From Spirosoma sp. 48-14 (GTDB lineage: Bacteria; Bacteroidota; Bacteroidia; Cytophagales; Spirosomataceae): DNA of 64,000 bases. The stretch lies in the NCBI RefSeq assembly GCF_001898575.1, contig NZ_MKUD01000045.1, forward strand, positions 265,382 through 329,381, written 5' to 3'. Of the stretch, positions 17,481 through 25,985 are shown one piece after another; within the stretch, counting starts at the first letter, position 1; each line of letters opens with the position of its first letter. The translations under genes were made by a program, and so were the position numbers. The notes below the pieces were generated by a model, which saw only the letters and a program-made list of their open reading frames with translations, did no database searches and was not told the DNA's origin.

Positions 17481-18245
17481 CTAGGTAGCAATAATCAGCT
17501 CGATTTCGTTGTCGTGAAACACCTGCTTGTGTTTCTCTTCGATACCCGCATCTGTAATAATGTAATCGATCAGCGACAAAGCACCCAGACTGGCGAAAGC
17601 GCTTTTACCGATCTTGGTCGAATCAGCGACTAGATAGGTCGTGTCGGCCGCGTCGATCATCGCTTTTTTGACGACCAGATCACTGATACTCGGATAGGTC
17701 AGACCCGATTTGAGGGAGATACCTGCCGTAGCCAAAAACAACTTCTGCACATTGATTCCCTTGAAGAAATCGGCGGCTTTCTGCCCGGTCAGCGACAAGG
17801 TAGGCGGCTTAAACTCGCCCCCGGTCATAATCACCTCGATACCGGGTTCGGCTCCCAGAATCAGCGCAATATTCAGGGCGTTGGTAATGACTGTCAGGTT
17901 TTTGTAGCCCCGCAGCTTTTTAGCGATCTCGGTCGTTGTCGAACCGGAGTCCAGAATGATGCTGTCGCCACTTTCGATAAACTCCAGGCATTTGTTGGCA
18001 ATGGCTTCTTTCTTATCAATATTCTCCTGGTTGCCGAGCGAAAACGTACGCACCTGATCTTCGACGTTTTTCAGATAAGCACCCCCATGTTCTTTAATGA
18101 CCAGACCGTCTTTTTCCAGTTTCTCCAGGTCCTGACGAATCGTCACTTCGGTCACTTTGAAGATCCGGGCCAGGTCGACCACCTTGGCAGATCCGTCTTC
18201 CTTTAACAGTTCGAGTATTTTATCCCGGCGTTGGTTCGGCAGCAT
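17481..18245 (-). CDS. DeoR/GlpR-family transcriptional regulator
   Basis: Sugar-phosphate-responsive repressor of the DeoR family, 254 aa from the chosen start. The N-terminal helix-turn-helix begins MLPNQRRDKILELLKEDGSA and continues VTEVTIRQDLEKLEKDGLV. The sensor domain contains DSGSTTTEIAKKLRG, which binds the phosphosugar, and VADSTKIGKSAFA, both typical. The track start at 18275 lies inside the -7 box of the promoter, so translation must begin downstream. Met at 18245 gives the family's normal N-terminus; 18260 is the alternative. Divergent to the GH140 remnant, so it may once have controlled that sugar locus. Confidence 0.88.
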   Translation of the reverse strand: MLPNQRRDKILELLKEDGSAKVVDLARIFKVTEVTIRQDLEKLEKDGLVIKEHGGAYLKNVEDQVRTFSLGNQENIDKKEAIANKCLEFIESGDSIILDSGSTTTEIAKKLRGYKNLTVITNALNIALILGAEPGIEVIMTGGEFKPPTLSLTGQKAADFFKGINVQKLFLATAGISLKSGLTYPSISDLVVKKAMIDAADTTYLVADSTKIGKSAFASLGALSLIDYIITDAGIEEKHKQVFHDNEIELIIAT

Positions 18246-18272
18246 ACTGACTTCTTTCATATCGAAAACAAT

Positions 18273-18306
18273 CAAAAGTAAAGAAAAGAATCATTCCCTT
18301 CGGCAA
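18273..18306 (-). promoter_or_regulatory. promoter of the deoR-type gene
   Basis: On the minus strand TTG (18306-18304) is followed by a 23-nt spacer and TACTTTTG (18280-18273). The -7 box overlaps the upstream in-frame ATG at 18275, which excludes that codon as the start. Confidence 0.55.
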
Positions 18307-18490
18307 TCTGGTGAGGCCATCGACACAAGCTCAGTGCATTAGTCCTGTTCCTTCGTCTATCAATGAACCATAGCCACCCACTCTAAACCGAAAACGGCTA
18401 ATCGGAACGCATCAGGCACGTTGCTAAAATCATACAAACCGCCGAAAAAATCATACAAGTTACCGGACTGGAAAATCTCATTCTTTGTAC

Positions 18491-19374
18491 ATGCTAAACC
18501 CACTGGTTAAAACCCTGTTTCCTGTATACCTTATGTTGGTCCTCTTTCTGACCTGTGGTTACCCAGGGGAAGCCCAAAAAATCGATTCGCCTAAACTTTC
18601 TGTCTCCCAAAATGGCCGATTTCTGGCCATTGGTACTAACAAACCCTTTTTCTGGTTGGGCGATACGGGCTGGCTGTTGTTTACCCGACTGACGCGCGAC
18701 GAAACCGAACAGTATCTCGAAAACCGAAAGCAGAAAGGCTTCAACGTTGTGCAGGTCATGGTTTTGCATACGCTGGCAGCCGCCAATGTCTATGGCGATT
18801 CGGCCCTCATCAATAAAAACATCGCAACCCCGAAACTCACTGATGGGGCCTCTTTCAGTGACGCGACCCAATACGATTTCTGGGACCATGTTGATTTTGT
18901 AGTCAACAAAGCTGCTGAAAAGGGCATATATATAGCGATGGTGCCGCTTTGGGGCAACAATGTCAAGAGCAAACTGGTCGATCAGCAACGGGCGAAAACC
19001 TTCGCCGAGTTCCTCGCAAAACGCTACCAAAACCGACCGAACATCATCTGGCTAAACGGGGGCGACATCAAAGGCAGCGACTTACTGGAAGTGTGGAAAA
19101 CCATCGGCCAAACCCTCAATCGGATCGACACAACTCACCTGATCACCTTTCATCCACGCGGTCGTTCATCGTCGTCGGAGTGGTTTCATAATGAACCCTG
19201 GATGTCCCGACCAGTCGCTCATCGCCAATCAGGACAATCGGTACGAGTATCTGGTCGCCAGTCGCGGCCCTGATTACGCGCTGGTTTATACGTACACTGG
19301 GCACACCATCAGGCTGAACATGGGCAAACTGCCAGGCAATACGATAGCGGCTTCGTAGTACAGCCCCCACGACG
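18491..19374 (+). pseudogene. GH140 (DUF4038) apiosidase-type glycosidase, decayed
   Basis: The first 235 codons read as an intact DUF4038/GH140 enzyme with signal peptide: FFWLGDTGWLLFTRLTRDE, FNVVQVMVLHTL, YQNRPNIIWLNGGDIKGSD and EWFHNEPW. Then the frame breaks. About 150 residues of the barrel are missing, and the sequence resumes one frame over as DQSLIANQDNRYEYLVASRG and YALVYTYTGHTIRLNMGKLP. That part ends at an in-frame TAG (19356) where the family has Trp (AASWYSP). Full-length members are about 450-480 aa. GH140 enzymes act on apiose side chains of rhamnogalacturonan II. So this is a deletion plus nonsense pseudogene. Confidence 0.85.
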
Positions 19375-19459
19375 GGTAAACAACTGCCATAAGCTCCTGC
19401 ACGAAAGAGATGTATCTATTCAGTTCATAAACTGGCTAACGAGGGACTGCATTCACTGA

Positions 19460-19648
19460 TCGCTGGAGCGGTTTATTCCGCTGATGGAACACGAACAGAC
19501 AACGGTAATCATCTGGACACCCGAACTGTTTTACGACGACGTAGCCGACCAGTTCGTGATTAGCTGGGCTTCTACCATTCTCGGCCGATTCAAACGCGGC
19601 CCAACCCCAACGGTCAAAACCTATTATTATCTGTTTCCACGAATTTAA
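19460..19648 (+). pseudogene. fragment of a GH43-like secreted glycosidase
   Basis: An open 62-codon frame without a start, too short for the track, contains WTPELFYDDVADQFVISWAS and TILGRFKRGP. This matches the (A/T)PELFYD...WASTIPGRF block of a GH43-like beta-propeller family common in Bacteroidota. The reading frame degenerates after TYYYLFPRI and stops. Everything before and after is missing. Confidence 0.6.
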
Positions 19649-19688
19649 CCGGAGTCGATGTTCAACAGGCCCTATAGCCGGTGAGTAG

Positions 19689-20003
19689 ACTCATACGATT
19701 CTTACGGCCAATCTGGTTGCTGACCCCAGGCTCCTAAATGAATACCTGGATTACCACGCCACACAGTTTGAGAAATGGTCGAAGGTGTCGGACGGGTTCT
19801 TCAATGCACAGTTTCAGCAGCTGCTGTTATACCGAAACGGTCGGCAACTGATGCTGGTAATCAGCATTCGGAAGCATAAAAGTCTGGATAAACTTAATAC
19901 CAAAACCACCGAAAACAATCCACGTGTCGATGGCTGGAACACCCGCATGAAGAAATACCAAGAAGGCATTTCCGGTACGAGCCCAGGAGAAGTTTGGGTG
20001 TAA
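19689..20003 (+). pseudogene. L-rhamnose mutarotase (RhaM/DUF718) remnant
   Basis: An open frame of about 104 codons starts after a TAG with no ATG in the proper place (the track uses an internal GTG at 19785). It reads TILTANLVADPRLLNEYLDY, then HATQFEKWSKVSDGFFNAQF and NNPRVDGWNTRMKKYQEGI, ending PGEVWV followed by TAA. This pattern fits L-rhamnose mutarotase family proteins, which interconvert alpha and beta L-rhamnose. The N-terminal catalytic residues and start codon are lost. Rhamnose is a pectin backbone sugar, in line with the neighbouring remnants. Confidence 0.65.
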
Positions 20004-20059
20004 TTAAAGATACTACCTGAGTAAGGCCTTTATCCGATCCGACAAAGCAAAGACAATAA

Positions 20060-20230
20060 ACTTGCCTATTATTCCGGCCCGACGCTTCAAATCGTAGAAT
20101 TCAGGCTGGCAATTTCTACGTTCATGCCAATCACGGTTTTCATAACGACACAACTCCACGTTATGACAATGCAGCAGCTGAGTTAGCCAGGAAACGTACG
20201 ATTGCCTTTTTCAACGCAAAATCAACATAA
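20060..20230 (+). pseudogene. dienelactone hydrolase family C-terminal remnant
   Basis: The last 39 codons of this frame read [20 protein letters not shown] and [15 protein letters not shown] before a TAA. This is the C-terminus of dienelactone hydrolase / carboxymethylenebutenolidase-type alpha/beta hydrolases, including the catalytic His in NHGFHND. The catalytic Cys/Ser and Asp region upstream is not preserved. A stem-loop terminator follows 16 bp later, perhaps the old end of the gene's transcript. Confidence 0.7.
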
Positions 20231-20245
20231 CATTAAGTATAATGA

Positions 20246-20290
20246 TTAAAGCAGGGCTGAAGGCTTTAAAAAGCAACAGCCCTGCTTTAA
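20246..20290. terminator. bidirectional terminator hairpin
   Basis: TTAAAGCAGGGCTG (20246-20259) pairs with CAGCCCTGCTTTAA (20277-20290). It stands between the dienelactone hydrolase remnant and the convergent repeat-protein gene. Confidence 0.75.
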
Positions 20291-20305
20291 TTAACCATAA
20301 CCCCG

Positions 20306-21691
20306 TTACTTGACGGTTATAGACAGTGTACAGGTCTGCCCGCCAAAACTGAGCGCAAAATTGGCCGTACCCGCTGCTGATGGTGTTCCAGTGATGGTAT
20401 AGACAATAGTCCCATCCCCTTTAGCCAGACTACCTGATACCAAAGTTGCATTCAGGCCTGTCACACCAGTCGATGCGATAGCAGTGCCCGCGGCATACGA
20501 TCCTCCATTGCCACCTATATAGGGCACCGTAGCGGTCGCGGTATAAGCTGTACCACTAACGGCAGAAGCAGAAAGCACGGCTGATCCGCAAGTAAGACCA
20601 GAAACCGCTGGTGATACGGTAGTCGAACCGGGTGAAGTGACAGGTAGAGACACCGTACAGGTCTGTCCGCCAAAACTGATAGCGAAATTGGCCGTACCCG
20701 CGGCTGATGGCGTTCCCGTGATGTTATAGACGATACTTCCATCACCACTGGCCAGTTTACCTGATACCAAGGTCGCATTCAGGCCTGTCACACCGCTTGA
20801 TGCGATGGCAGTGCCTGCGGCATACGCTCCTCCATTGCCACTTGTATAGGGCACCGTAGCGGTAGCGGTGTAAGAAGTGCCGCTAACGGCAGAAGCCGAA
20901 AATACGGCTGATCCGCAGGTAAGGCCAGAAACCGCTGGTGATACGGTAGTCGAACCGGGTGAAGCGACGGGTAGAGACACCGTACAGGTCTGTCCGCCAA
21001 AATTGATAGCAAAATTGGCCGTACCCGCTGCTGATGGCGTTCCCGTGATGTTATAGACAATACTCCCATCCCCTTTGGCCAGATTGCCTGATAGTAAGGT
21101 TGCATTCAGGCCTGTCACACCGCTTGATGCGATGGCAGTGCCCGCGGCATACGATCCTCCATTGCCACCTGTATAGGGCACCGTAACGGTCGCAGTATAA
21201 GAAGTGCCGCTAACGGCAGTAGCAGAAAACGTGGCTGATCCGCAGGTAAGGCCAGAAACAGCTGGTGATACAGTAGTCGAACCGGGTGCAGTGACGGGTA
21301 GAGACAGTGTGCAGGTCTGCCCACCAAAATTGAGCGCAAAATTGGCCGTGCCAGTTCCCGATGGTGTTCCGGTGATAGTATAGACGATACTTCCATCCCC
21401 ATTGGCCAGATTACCTGATACTAAGGTCGCATTCAGACCTGTCACACCGCTTGATGCGATGGCACTGCCCGTGGCATAAGAGGCCCCATTGCCACCCCTA
21501 TAGGGCACCGTAGCGGTAGCGGTGTAAGAAGTACCGCTAACGGCAGAGGCAGAAAACGTGGCTGATCCGCAGGTAAGGCCAGAAATTGACGCCGAACTGG
21601 GCGTTAAGTCAGTGTCTGTTTTTTTGCACGAGATCACCGTCACGAGCCCCAGCAGAAGGGCTATCAAAATTGATAAATACGTGGTTCTCAT
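20306..21691 (-). CDS. surface lipoprotein built of four 109-aa repeats
   Basis: 461 aa: a lipoprotein signal (IALLLGLVTVISCKK, lipidated Cys about 22) followed almost entirely by four tandem copies of a 109-residue unit. Each unit contains GLTCGSATFSASAVSGTSYT, VPYTGGNGGSYAAGTAIASS, GVTGLNATLVSG and NFALNFGGQTCTLSLPV. Each has two Cys (LTCGS and GQTCT) that could form a disulfide. The composition (Gly, Ser, Thr, Ala) and beta-strand pattern suggest an extracellular beta-rich fold. Such repeats are common in Bacteroidota surface proteins, but I cannot name the domain. Function is unknown; adhesion is a guess. Confidence 0.8.
   Translation of the reverse strand: MRTTYLSILIALLLGLVTVISCKKTDTDLTPSSASISGLTCGSATFSASAVSGTSYTATATVPYRGGNGASYATGSAIASSGVTGLNATLVSGNLANGDGSIVYTITGTPSGTGTANFALNFGGQTCTLSLPVTAPGSTTVSPAVSGLTCGSATFSATAVSGTSYTATVTVPYTGGNGGSYAAGTAIASSGVTGLNATLLSGNLAKGDGSIVYNITGTPSAAGTANFAINFGGQTCTVSLPVASPGSTTVSPAVSGLTCGSAVFSASAVSGTSYTATATVPYTSGNGGAYAAGTAIASSGVTGLNATLVSGKLASGDGSIVYNITGTPSAAGTANFAISFGGQTCTVSLPVTSPGSTTVSPAVSGLTCGSAVLSASAVSGTAYTATATVPYIGGNGGSYAAGTAIASTGVTGLNATLVSGSLAKGDGTIVYTITGTPSAAGTANFALSFGGQTCTLSITVK
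20309..21616 (-). repeat. four direct repeats of 327 bp
   Basis: The landmark CAGGTCTG(C/T)CC recurs at 20331, 20658, 20985 and 21312, exactly 327 bp apart. Units differ by scattered substitutions, mostly in third codon positions. The repeats cover the coding sequence except the signal peptide. They are a likely hotspot for copy-number change and for assembly collapse. Confidence 0.95.
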
Positions 21692-21961
21692 TTTTACAAT
21701 CTGGTAATATGATTAGTTATTAGTACGATGAGATAAACTCCATTTTGGCAAAAGTGTTAGACACCTTGTTTACCCACTGAGGTGCTTTTGGAGCCTAGGT
21801 AAGTAGACAGCTTGCTTTAGTTTGCGAGATGAGCTGACCCTCTTGTCCCATTAAACCCCTGAATATCATTGACACAACCTCATACGTTTAGCGAACACGT
21901 TCCTCAATCGAGTAGCAGACCGCAACGCAACTAATTCAAGATTGTAGAATGATTTGCTAAG

Positions 21962-21992
21962 AACCTACAAGGTCTTTGAGAGCTTGTAGGTT
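21962..21992. terminator. AACCTACAAG hairpin with T-rich tail
   Basis: AACCTACAAG (21962-21971) pairs with CTTGTAGGTT (21983-21992) and is followed by TATTTTTG. It is oriented as a plus-strand terminator, yet no intact plus-strand gene lies upstream; it may have served a lost gene. The rest of 21692-21961 shows nothing I can identify. Confidence 0.55.
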
Positions 21993-22153
21993 TATTTTTG
22001 TTCTACTTATGAAACGTACCCGTCTTCTGCTCCCTGCACTTTTCTTAGAAAGAAGCCGCTCGTTTTTTTGTCGATTTTCGGGTGAAAGACCCGAAGACTG
22101 GCTGGCTAATCAGCACCCCATCGAACTCACCCGAACATGGTGGACTACTGGCG

Positions 22154-22243
22154 GGTCCAACGATGGCTCACCAGATCATTCGTGATCTGTTTAAAAACTG
22201 CATAGCAGCCAGCGAACTCTTGAAGACAATGGATGGCAGATAG
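22154..22243 (+). pseudogene. small fragment of a GH95-type glycosidase
   Basis: Twenty-nine codons read [20 protein letters not shown] and ELLKTMDGR before a stop. The block GPTM-(D/A)-x-Q-I-I-R-D-LF-xN-x-I-x-A is a conserved helix of GH95 enzymes (alpha-L-fucosidase / alpha-L-galactosidase). The track ORF 21976..22185 runs through the same DNA in another frame and is not the real one. Nothing else of the gene remains. The match is short, so confidence is moderate. Confidence 0.5.
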
Positions 22244-22386
22244 TAATCTTCGAAGTAACTGAAACTATTCGGTTAAGGCTATGATATATAATTAAAATAC
22301 TTACTTCCTAGAGTACGTATAGGTAAATATTCAGATTGTTAATCTTTTGGGATTGCTCTAGTTACAATTTTTACACCTATTAGCAT

Positions 22387-24297
22387 ATGAAAACAAATAT
22401 ACCACGCTATTACTTCCGAATTTTTAAGGCAAACACGACCATTTTTATTAGCCTATTTTTTCTATTAACTCTTGGGGGGCATTATTATTTAGGTGCTACC
22501 CCTACACACATCCATAACGAAGAAGACAGTATATTACTGAATACACTTACTGATGCTAGCCTATCAAGTGAAATAGGTGTGCTCGAGAATATGCCTCCCG
22601 TTGTTGTAAGTGGAGGGCTAACTTCTCCAATTAAAGTTACAGTAGGTGTTGCCGTTACCATTGCTACTGCCTACGCATTTAATGACCCCGAAGGGCATCC
22701 ATTAACCTACATATCCAGTCCTTTACCGACTGGATTAAGTATTAATGCTGCTACGGGTGTTATCTCGGGGACTCCTACAACTCCTTCATATAAAGCAGGG
22801 ATTACAGTAGGTGCTGTAGACGATGCAGGAGCCACTGCGTACAGTGGCTTTTATATGACTGTTAGCAACCCTTTGCAAAGTGTAATAGCGACACCACAAT
22901 CGGCTACAGTAGGAATACCTTTTTCAACTACAACAGCCTATGCATTTTATGGAGGAGATTTACCTGCCTATAATAAATATAGCTCTTATAGCTTACCCAC
23001 TGGATTAACTATCAACGACATTACAGGAGTTATATCGGGTACGCCTACCACTCGGGGCTTGTTTGGGGTTACTATAGTAGCCCGCGACTTATATGGAGAA
23101 GAATCTTACCAAGGTTTTTATTTAAATATTCAAGGTAATCCATCTATCAACGAACCACCGGGAGTAGTTGGAAGCGGATTGATTTCCCCCCAATCCGTCA
23201 GCATTGGTCAAGGCCTTTCAATTCCTAGTGCCTATGCGTTTACTGACCCGGAAGGACACGCCTTAACGTATTCGTCCAGTAGCCTACCTCAAGGGTTAAC
23301 CTTGAATACTGTTACAGGCGTTATATCCGGTACACTTACTACCATGGGCCGCTTCGGTATTACGATTGGCGCTACAGATGATGGAGGTTCAACAGTATAT
23401 AGTGGCTTTTATCTATTAGCGGGTTTAGATCCATCAGTTAACCTTCCCCCAATAGTGGTTGGCAGTGGTATACAATCGCCACAATCAACTACGCTAGGCA
23501 CAGCCGTTTCAATTCCTACTGCTTATGCATTTTCAGATCCTGAAGGTAGGCCTTTGGTTTATTCTTCCAGCAGCCTCCCTGCCGGCTTGACCCTTAACAC
23601 AAGTACAGGGATTATTTCAGGGACAGCTGTTAATGGGGGCACAGCAGGTATTACGATTGGCGCTACAGATGATGGAGGTTCAACAGTATATAGTGGCTTT
23701 TATTTTAACGTTAATGAGCCTCCTTATGTAGTCGGCACCGGCCTAACTTCTCCTATACGATTAACTTTAGGTGTATCGGTAACTATAGCAACCGCTTACG
23801 CTTTTAATGATCCAGAAGGGGCAACACTACAGTATTCGGCCTCTAACACCATTCCAACCGGATTAAGTATCAATCCGGCTACAGGCGTTATTTCGGGCAC
23901 GCCCACAATCCCTACTCCGCGAGCTGGTGTCACCATAGCTGCTACTGACCCGGAAGGAGCCTCTGCCTATAGTGGTTTTTATATAACGGTGAGTGGCCCT
24001 GAAGGTGGACGCTTAAGTGAGCAGTCGCTCAACGACTTGGGAGATTATTTACAGGTAAAAGTGCTAAGTAACCCTACAACATCCGAACAAATAGAACTGG
24101 AGATTCGAGGAGCTGATGGCCAGCCTGTAATGTTACGTAGTTTTAATGCTCAAGGCACGCTACTCAGCGATTACTCACTTAACAAAGCTGGTTTTGTAGA
24201 ACAGCAACGGATCCATATAGGATCGGTAGCCGGATTGTATTACCTACAGGTCAGTACGGCCAATCAACAAAAGGTTATAAGAGTTTTAAAGAACTAG
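22387..24297 (+). CDS. secreted Ig-like (He_PIG) repeat protein with T9SS-type C-terminal domain
   Basis: 636 aa. A signal-anchor-like N-terminus (TTIFISLFFLLTLGGHYYLG) is followed by five repeats of about 90-100 residues. Each has AYAFNDPEGHPLTY, a PTGLSIN-TGVISGTPT motif and YSGFY, the signature of putative Ig (He_PIG/cadherin-like) domains. The last 80 residues (LEIRGADGQPVML to GLYYLQVSTANQQKVIRVLK) look like a type IX secretion sorting domain, so the protein is probably displayed or released at the cell surface. The gene is clearly more AT-rich than its neighbours, which suggests recent acquisition. Likely role: adhesion or carbohydrate contact (inference). Confidence 0.82.
   Translation: MKTNIPRYYFRIFKANTTIFISLFFLLTLGGHYYLGATPTHIHNEEDSILLNTLTDASLSSEIGVLENMPPVVVSGGLTSPIKVTVGVAVTIATAYAFNDPEGHPLTYISSPLPTGLSINAATGVISGTPTTPSYKAGITVGAVDDAGATAYSGFYMTVSNPLQSVIATPQSATVGIPFSTTTAYAFYGGDLPAYNKYSSYSLPTGLTINDITGVISGTPTTRGLFGVTIVARDLYGEESYQGFYLNIQGNPSINEPPGVVGSGLISPQSVSIGQGLSIPSAYAFTDPEGHALTYSSSSLPQGLTLNTVTGVISGTLTTMGRFGITIGATDDGGSTVYSGFYLLAGLDPSVNLPPIVVGSGIQSPQSTTLGTAVSIPTAYAFSDPEGRPLVYSSSSLPAGLTLNTSTGIISGTAVNGGTAGITIGATDDGGSTVYSGFYFNVNEPPYVVGTGLTSPIRLTLGVSVTIATAYAFNDPEGATLQYSASNTIPTGLSINPATGVISGTPTIPTPRAGVTIAATDPEGASAYSGFYITVSGPEGGRLSEQSLNDLGDYLQVKVLSNPTTSEQIELEIRGADGQPVMLRSFNAQGTLLSDYSLNKAGFVEQQRIHIGSVAGLYYLQVSTANQQKVIRVLKN
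23356..23703 (+). repeat. 57-bp exact direct repeat within the He_PIG gene
   Basis: The segment at 23356-23412 recurs without change at 23647-23703, 291 bp (97 codons) apart. It encodes GITIGATDDGGSTVYSGFY in repeats 3 and 4. Flanking repeat sequence is diverged, so the match is best explained by recent gene conversion or recombination. Confidence 0.95.
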
Positions 24298-24450
24298 TTT
24301 ATACTATCTACAGATCGTTATGCCTGATGAATACAAAAACGGTTAACGTTATAAAGCACTAATTGAGAGAGAAATGTAGCAATAGAATCTATCTCGCTCC
24401 AGGCTATTATTAGTTTGAGACAGTTGTCTATTCTGAAGCTGACGCATAAA

Positions 24451-24485
24451 CGTTACCCCCGAAATAATTGATTTCGGGGGTAACG
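24451..24485. terminator. bidirectional terminator between convergent genes
   Basis: CGTTACCCCCGAAAT (24451-24465) and ATTTCGGGGGTAACG (24471-24485) form a perfect 15-bp stem with a 5-nt loop. It lies between the He_PIG gene and the DUF1080 gene, which converge. Confidence 0.85.
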
Positions 24486-24515
24486 GCACATTTGTCTTTA
24501 AAATACCAGAATCCT

Positions 24516-25244
24516 CTAAAGCGTTCTCAGCTTAATATTACGGAACCAGACACTCGTATTCCAATCCTGAAGACCAATGCGTCCGCTGTATTTGCCTTTG
24601 CCAACAGGGGCATCTTTCAGCTTACTGGCGGCCATCCGCTTTTTCCAGTCGGCACTGGTCAGGTCGTGTTCCTGCACCACATACCCATTGATCGTGACGG
24701 TCAGTTTATTTTTTTTCAGCATCACCTCCACTTTATTCCAGGTCCCTAGCGGTTGAGGCTCCTGAATACGGACATCAGCGATGCCAAAGAGGTCGCCGGA
24801 GTTGTGCGGATGTTCTACCGCTTTCTGATACAACACATCATCGCCCACCTGCACCTCCAGACCCGTGTTATAGATCTTCTCGTTCTTAGGCGCTTCCTCG
24901 ACGAAGAAAAAGAAACCACTATTGGTGTACTTCTCAATTTTATACTCCGCCTTAAAGGCAAAATCGCCGGATATAACAGCATCAGTGACTAAATCGCCAC
25001 CGTCGCGAACCGTACCAGTTGCCGTTTTGGGCACATCCAGATGCAAAACGCCCTGTTCTACTTTCCAGGAAGACGGCACACCTTTACCATTGTATTTATG
25101 CCAGCCTTTGAGATCCTGGCCATCAAAAAGCAGCTTCCATCCCTCTTTTTTCTCCTGTGCCGACAAGGTATTAAGCGACTGGGCCTGCACACCAGCAAAA
25201 GCCAGCATCAGGAGCAAACTGCAAACAGATCTTTTCAAAAACAT
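24516..25244 (-). CDS. DUF1080 (3-keto-disaccharide hydrolase type) secreted protein
   Basis: 242 aa from the Met at 25244, which begins a clean signal peptide (MFLKRSVCSLLLMLAFAGVQ). The track start adds 36 residues without homology. DUF1080 proteins have a concanavalin/LamG-like jelly roll. Signature segments: GWKLLFDGQDLKGWHKYNGK, NSGFFFFVEE, and the final GRIGLQDWNTSVWFRNIKL. Characterised members cleave 3-keto-glycosides or bind sugars; the substrate here is unknown. Transcribed alone, ending at a bidirectional hairpin. Confidence 0.88.
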   Translation of the reverse strand: MFLKRSVCSLLLMLAFAGVQAQSLNTLSAQEKKEGWKLLFDGQDLKGWHKYNGKGVPSSWKVEQGVLHLDVPKTATGTVRDGGDLVTDAVISGDFAFKAEYKIEKYTNSGFFFFVEEAPKNEKIYNTGLEVQVGDDVLYQKAVEHPHNSGDLFGIADVRIQEPQPLGTWNKVEVMLKKNKLTVTINGYVVQEHDLTSADWKKRMAASKLKDAPVGKGKYSGRIGLQDWNTSVWFRNIKLRTL

Positions 25245-25431
25245 AGTGATTAGGATTGAATCTACATAAGCCAATCGCCCGACGAAACTCCTCATTCCAC
25301 ACTCGTTTTCACCTCGTCCACCTAACCTACTATACCAGCTGAAACAGGCCATCGAATTATGATTTTGCGGCTAAACTTTACGGACTAAATTATGCCGCAA
25401 ACGACCCATTTATTGCCGTTTTTACCCCCCA

Positions 25432-25459
25432 TTGATCAGCCCGAAAAGCGGTAAATTTG
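25432..25459 (+). promoter_or_regulatory. promoter of the DoxX gene
   Basis: TTG (25432-25434), 17-nt spacer, TAAATTTG (25452-25459). The ATG at 25491 follows 31 nt later. It fits the Bacteroidota consensus at the short end of the spacing range. Confidence 0.6.
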
Positions 25460-25490
25460 ATCTATCAAATCAACCAAACAACAACGACAA

Positions 25491-25961
25491 ATGACACACA
25501 TCCAGATTAACACTACCAATCGGAAAGCCCTTAAAAAGACGAATATCCTATACTGGATACTAACTGGTTTATTTGCATTTGTAATGGCAGGCTCGGCCAT
25601 TCCCAACATCATGGTCAATCCCATGTCGGTGCAGGGGTTTCATGAAATGGGGTATCCAACCTACATCATTCCGTTTCTGGGTTGGGCTAAGTTGCTGGGT
25701 GTGGTGGCGATTCTGGTTCCGGGCTTTCCTAGGCTTAAAGAATGGGCGTATGCCGGACTCATCTTTGATTTGCTGGGGGCTACGTATTCCGTCGCGAATA
25801 GCGGTAAAGAGCTTGTCCAGTGGGCGCCGATTTTTATTTTTGTGGCGCTGGGCTTTGGTTCGTATTATGCCTATCACAAAAAACGGAAAGTTTTGGCACT
25901 CCAGCATCCTGCGGCAACTCAGCGCGATTTCCAACGCAACGACCCTGCTCAGGTAGCCTAA
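25491..25961 (+). CDS. DoxX-family membrane protein
   Basis: 156 aa with four hydrophobic helices typical of DoxX-like proteins: WILTGLFAFVMAGSAIPNIM, IIPFLGWAKLLGVVAILVPG, EWAYAGLIFDLLGATYSVA and WAPIFIFVALGFGSYYAY. The conserved GxxMG(Y/F)P-x-Y in loop 1 (HEMGYPTYII) is present. DoxX-like proteins sit in the inner membrane and may couple to quinones or thiols, but the function of this branch is not established. Own promoter upstream, hairpin terminator downstream. Confidence 0.85.
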   Translation: MTHIQINTTNRKALKKTNILYWILTGLFAFVMAGSAIPNIMVNPMSVQGFHEMGYPTYIIPFLGWAKLLGVVAILVPGFPRLKEWAYAGLIFDLLGATYSVANSGKELVQWAPIFIFVALGFGSYYAYHKKRKVLALQHPAATQRDFQRNDPAQVA

Positions 25962-25985
25962 GCTCCATATATTTTTCAAGCATGT

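Noticed and set aside
18481-18490. TTCTTTG just before the GH140 start as a -7 box
   Set aside because: It does not fit TAnnTTTG and would place the transcript start after the ATG.
20515-21402. Three minus-strand ORFs of 87-105 aa in series
   Set aside because: The same alternative frame of the 327-bp repeats, not separate genes.
20309-21616. Regularly spaced repeats considered as a CRISPR-like array
   Set aside because: The repeats are 327 bp, contiguous and in one coding frame; there are no spacers.
21976-22185. 69-aa plus-strand ORF
   Set aside because: The only recognisable similarity in this DNA (GH95 helix) is in a different frame; the ORF is a chance reading across a remnant.
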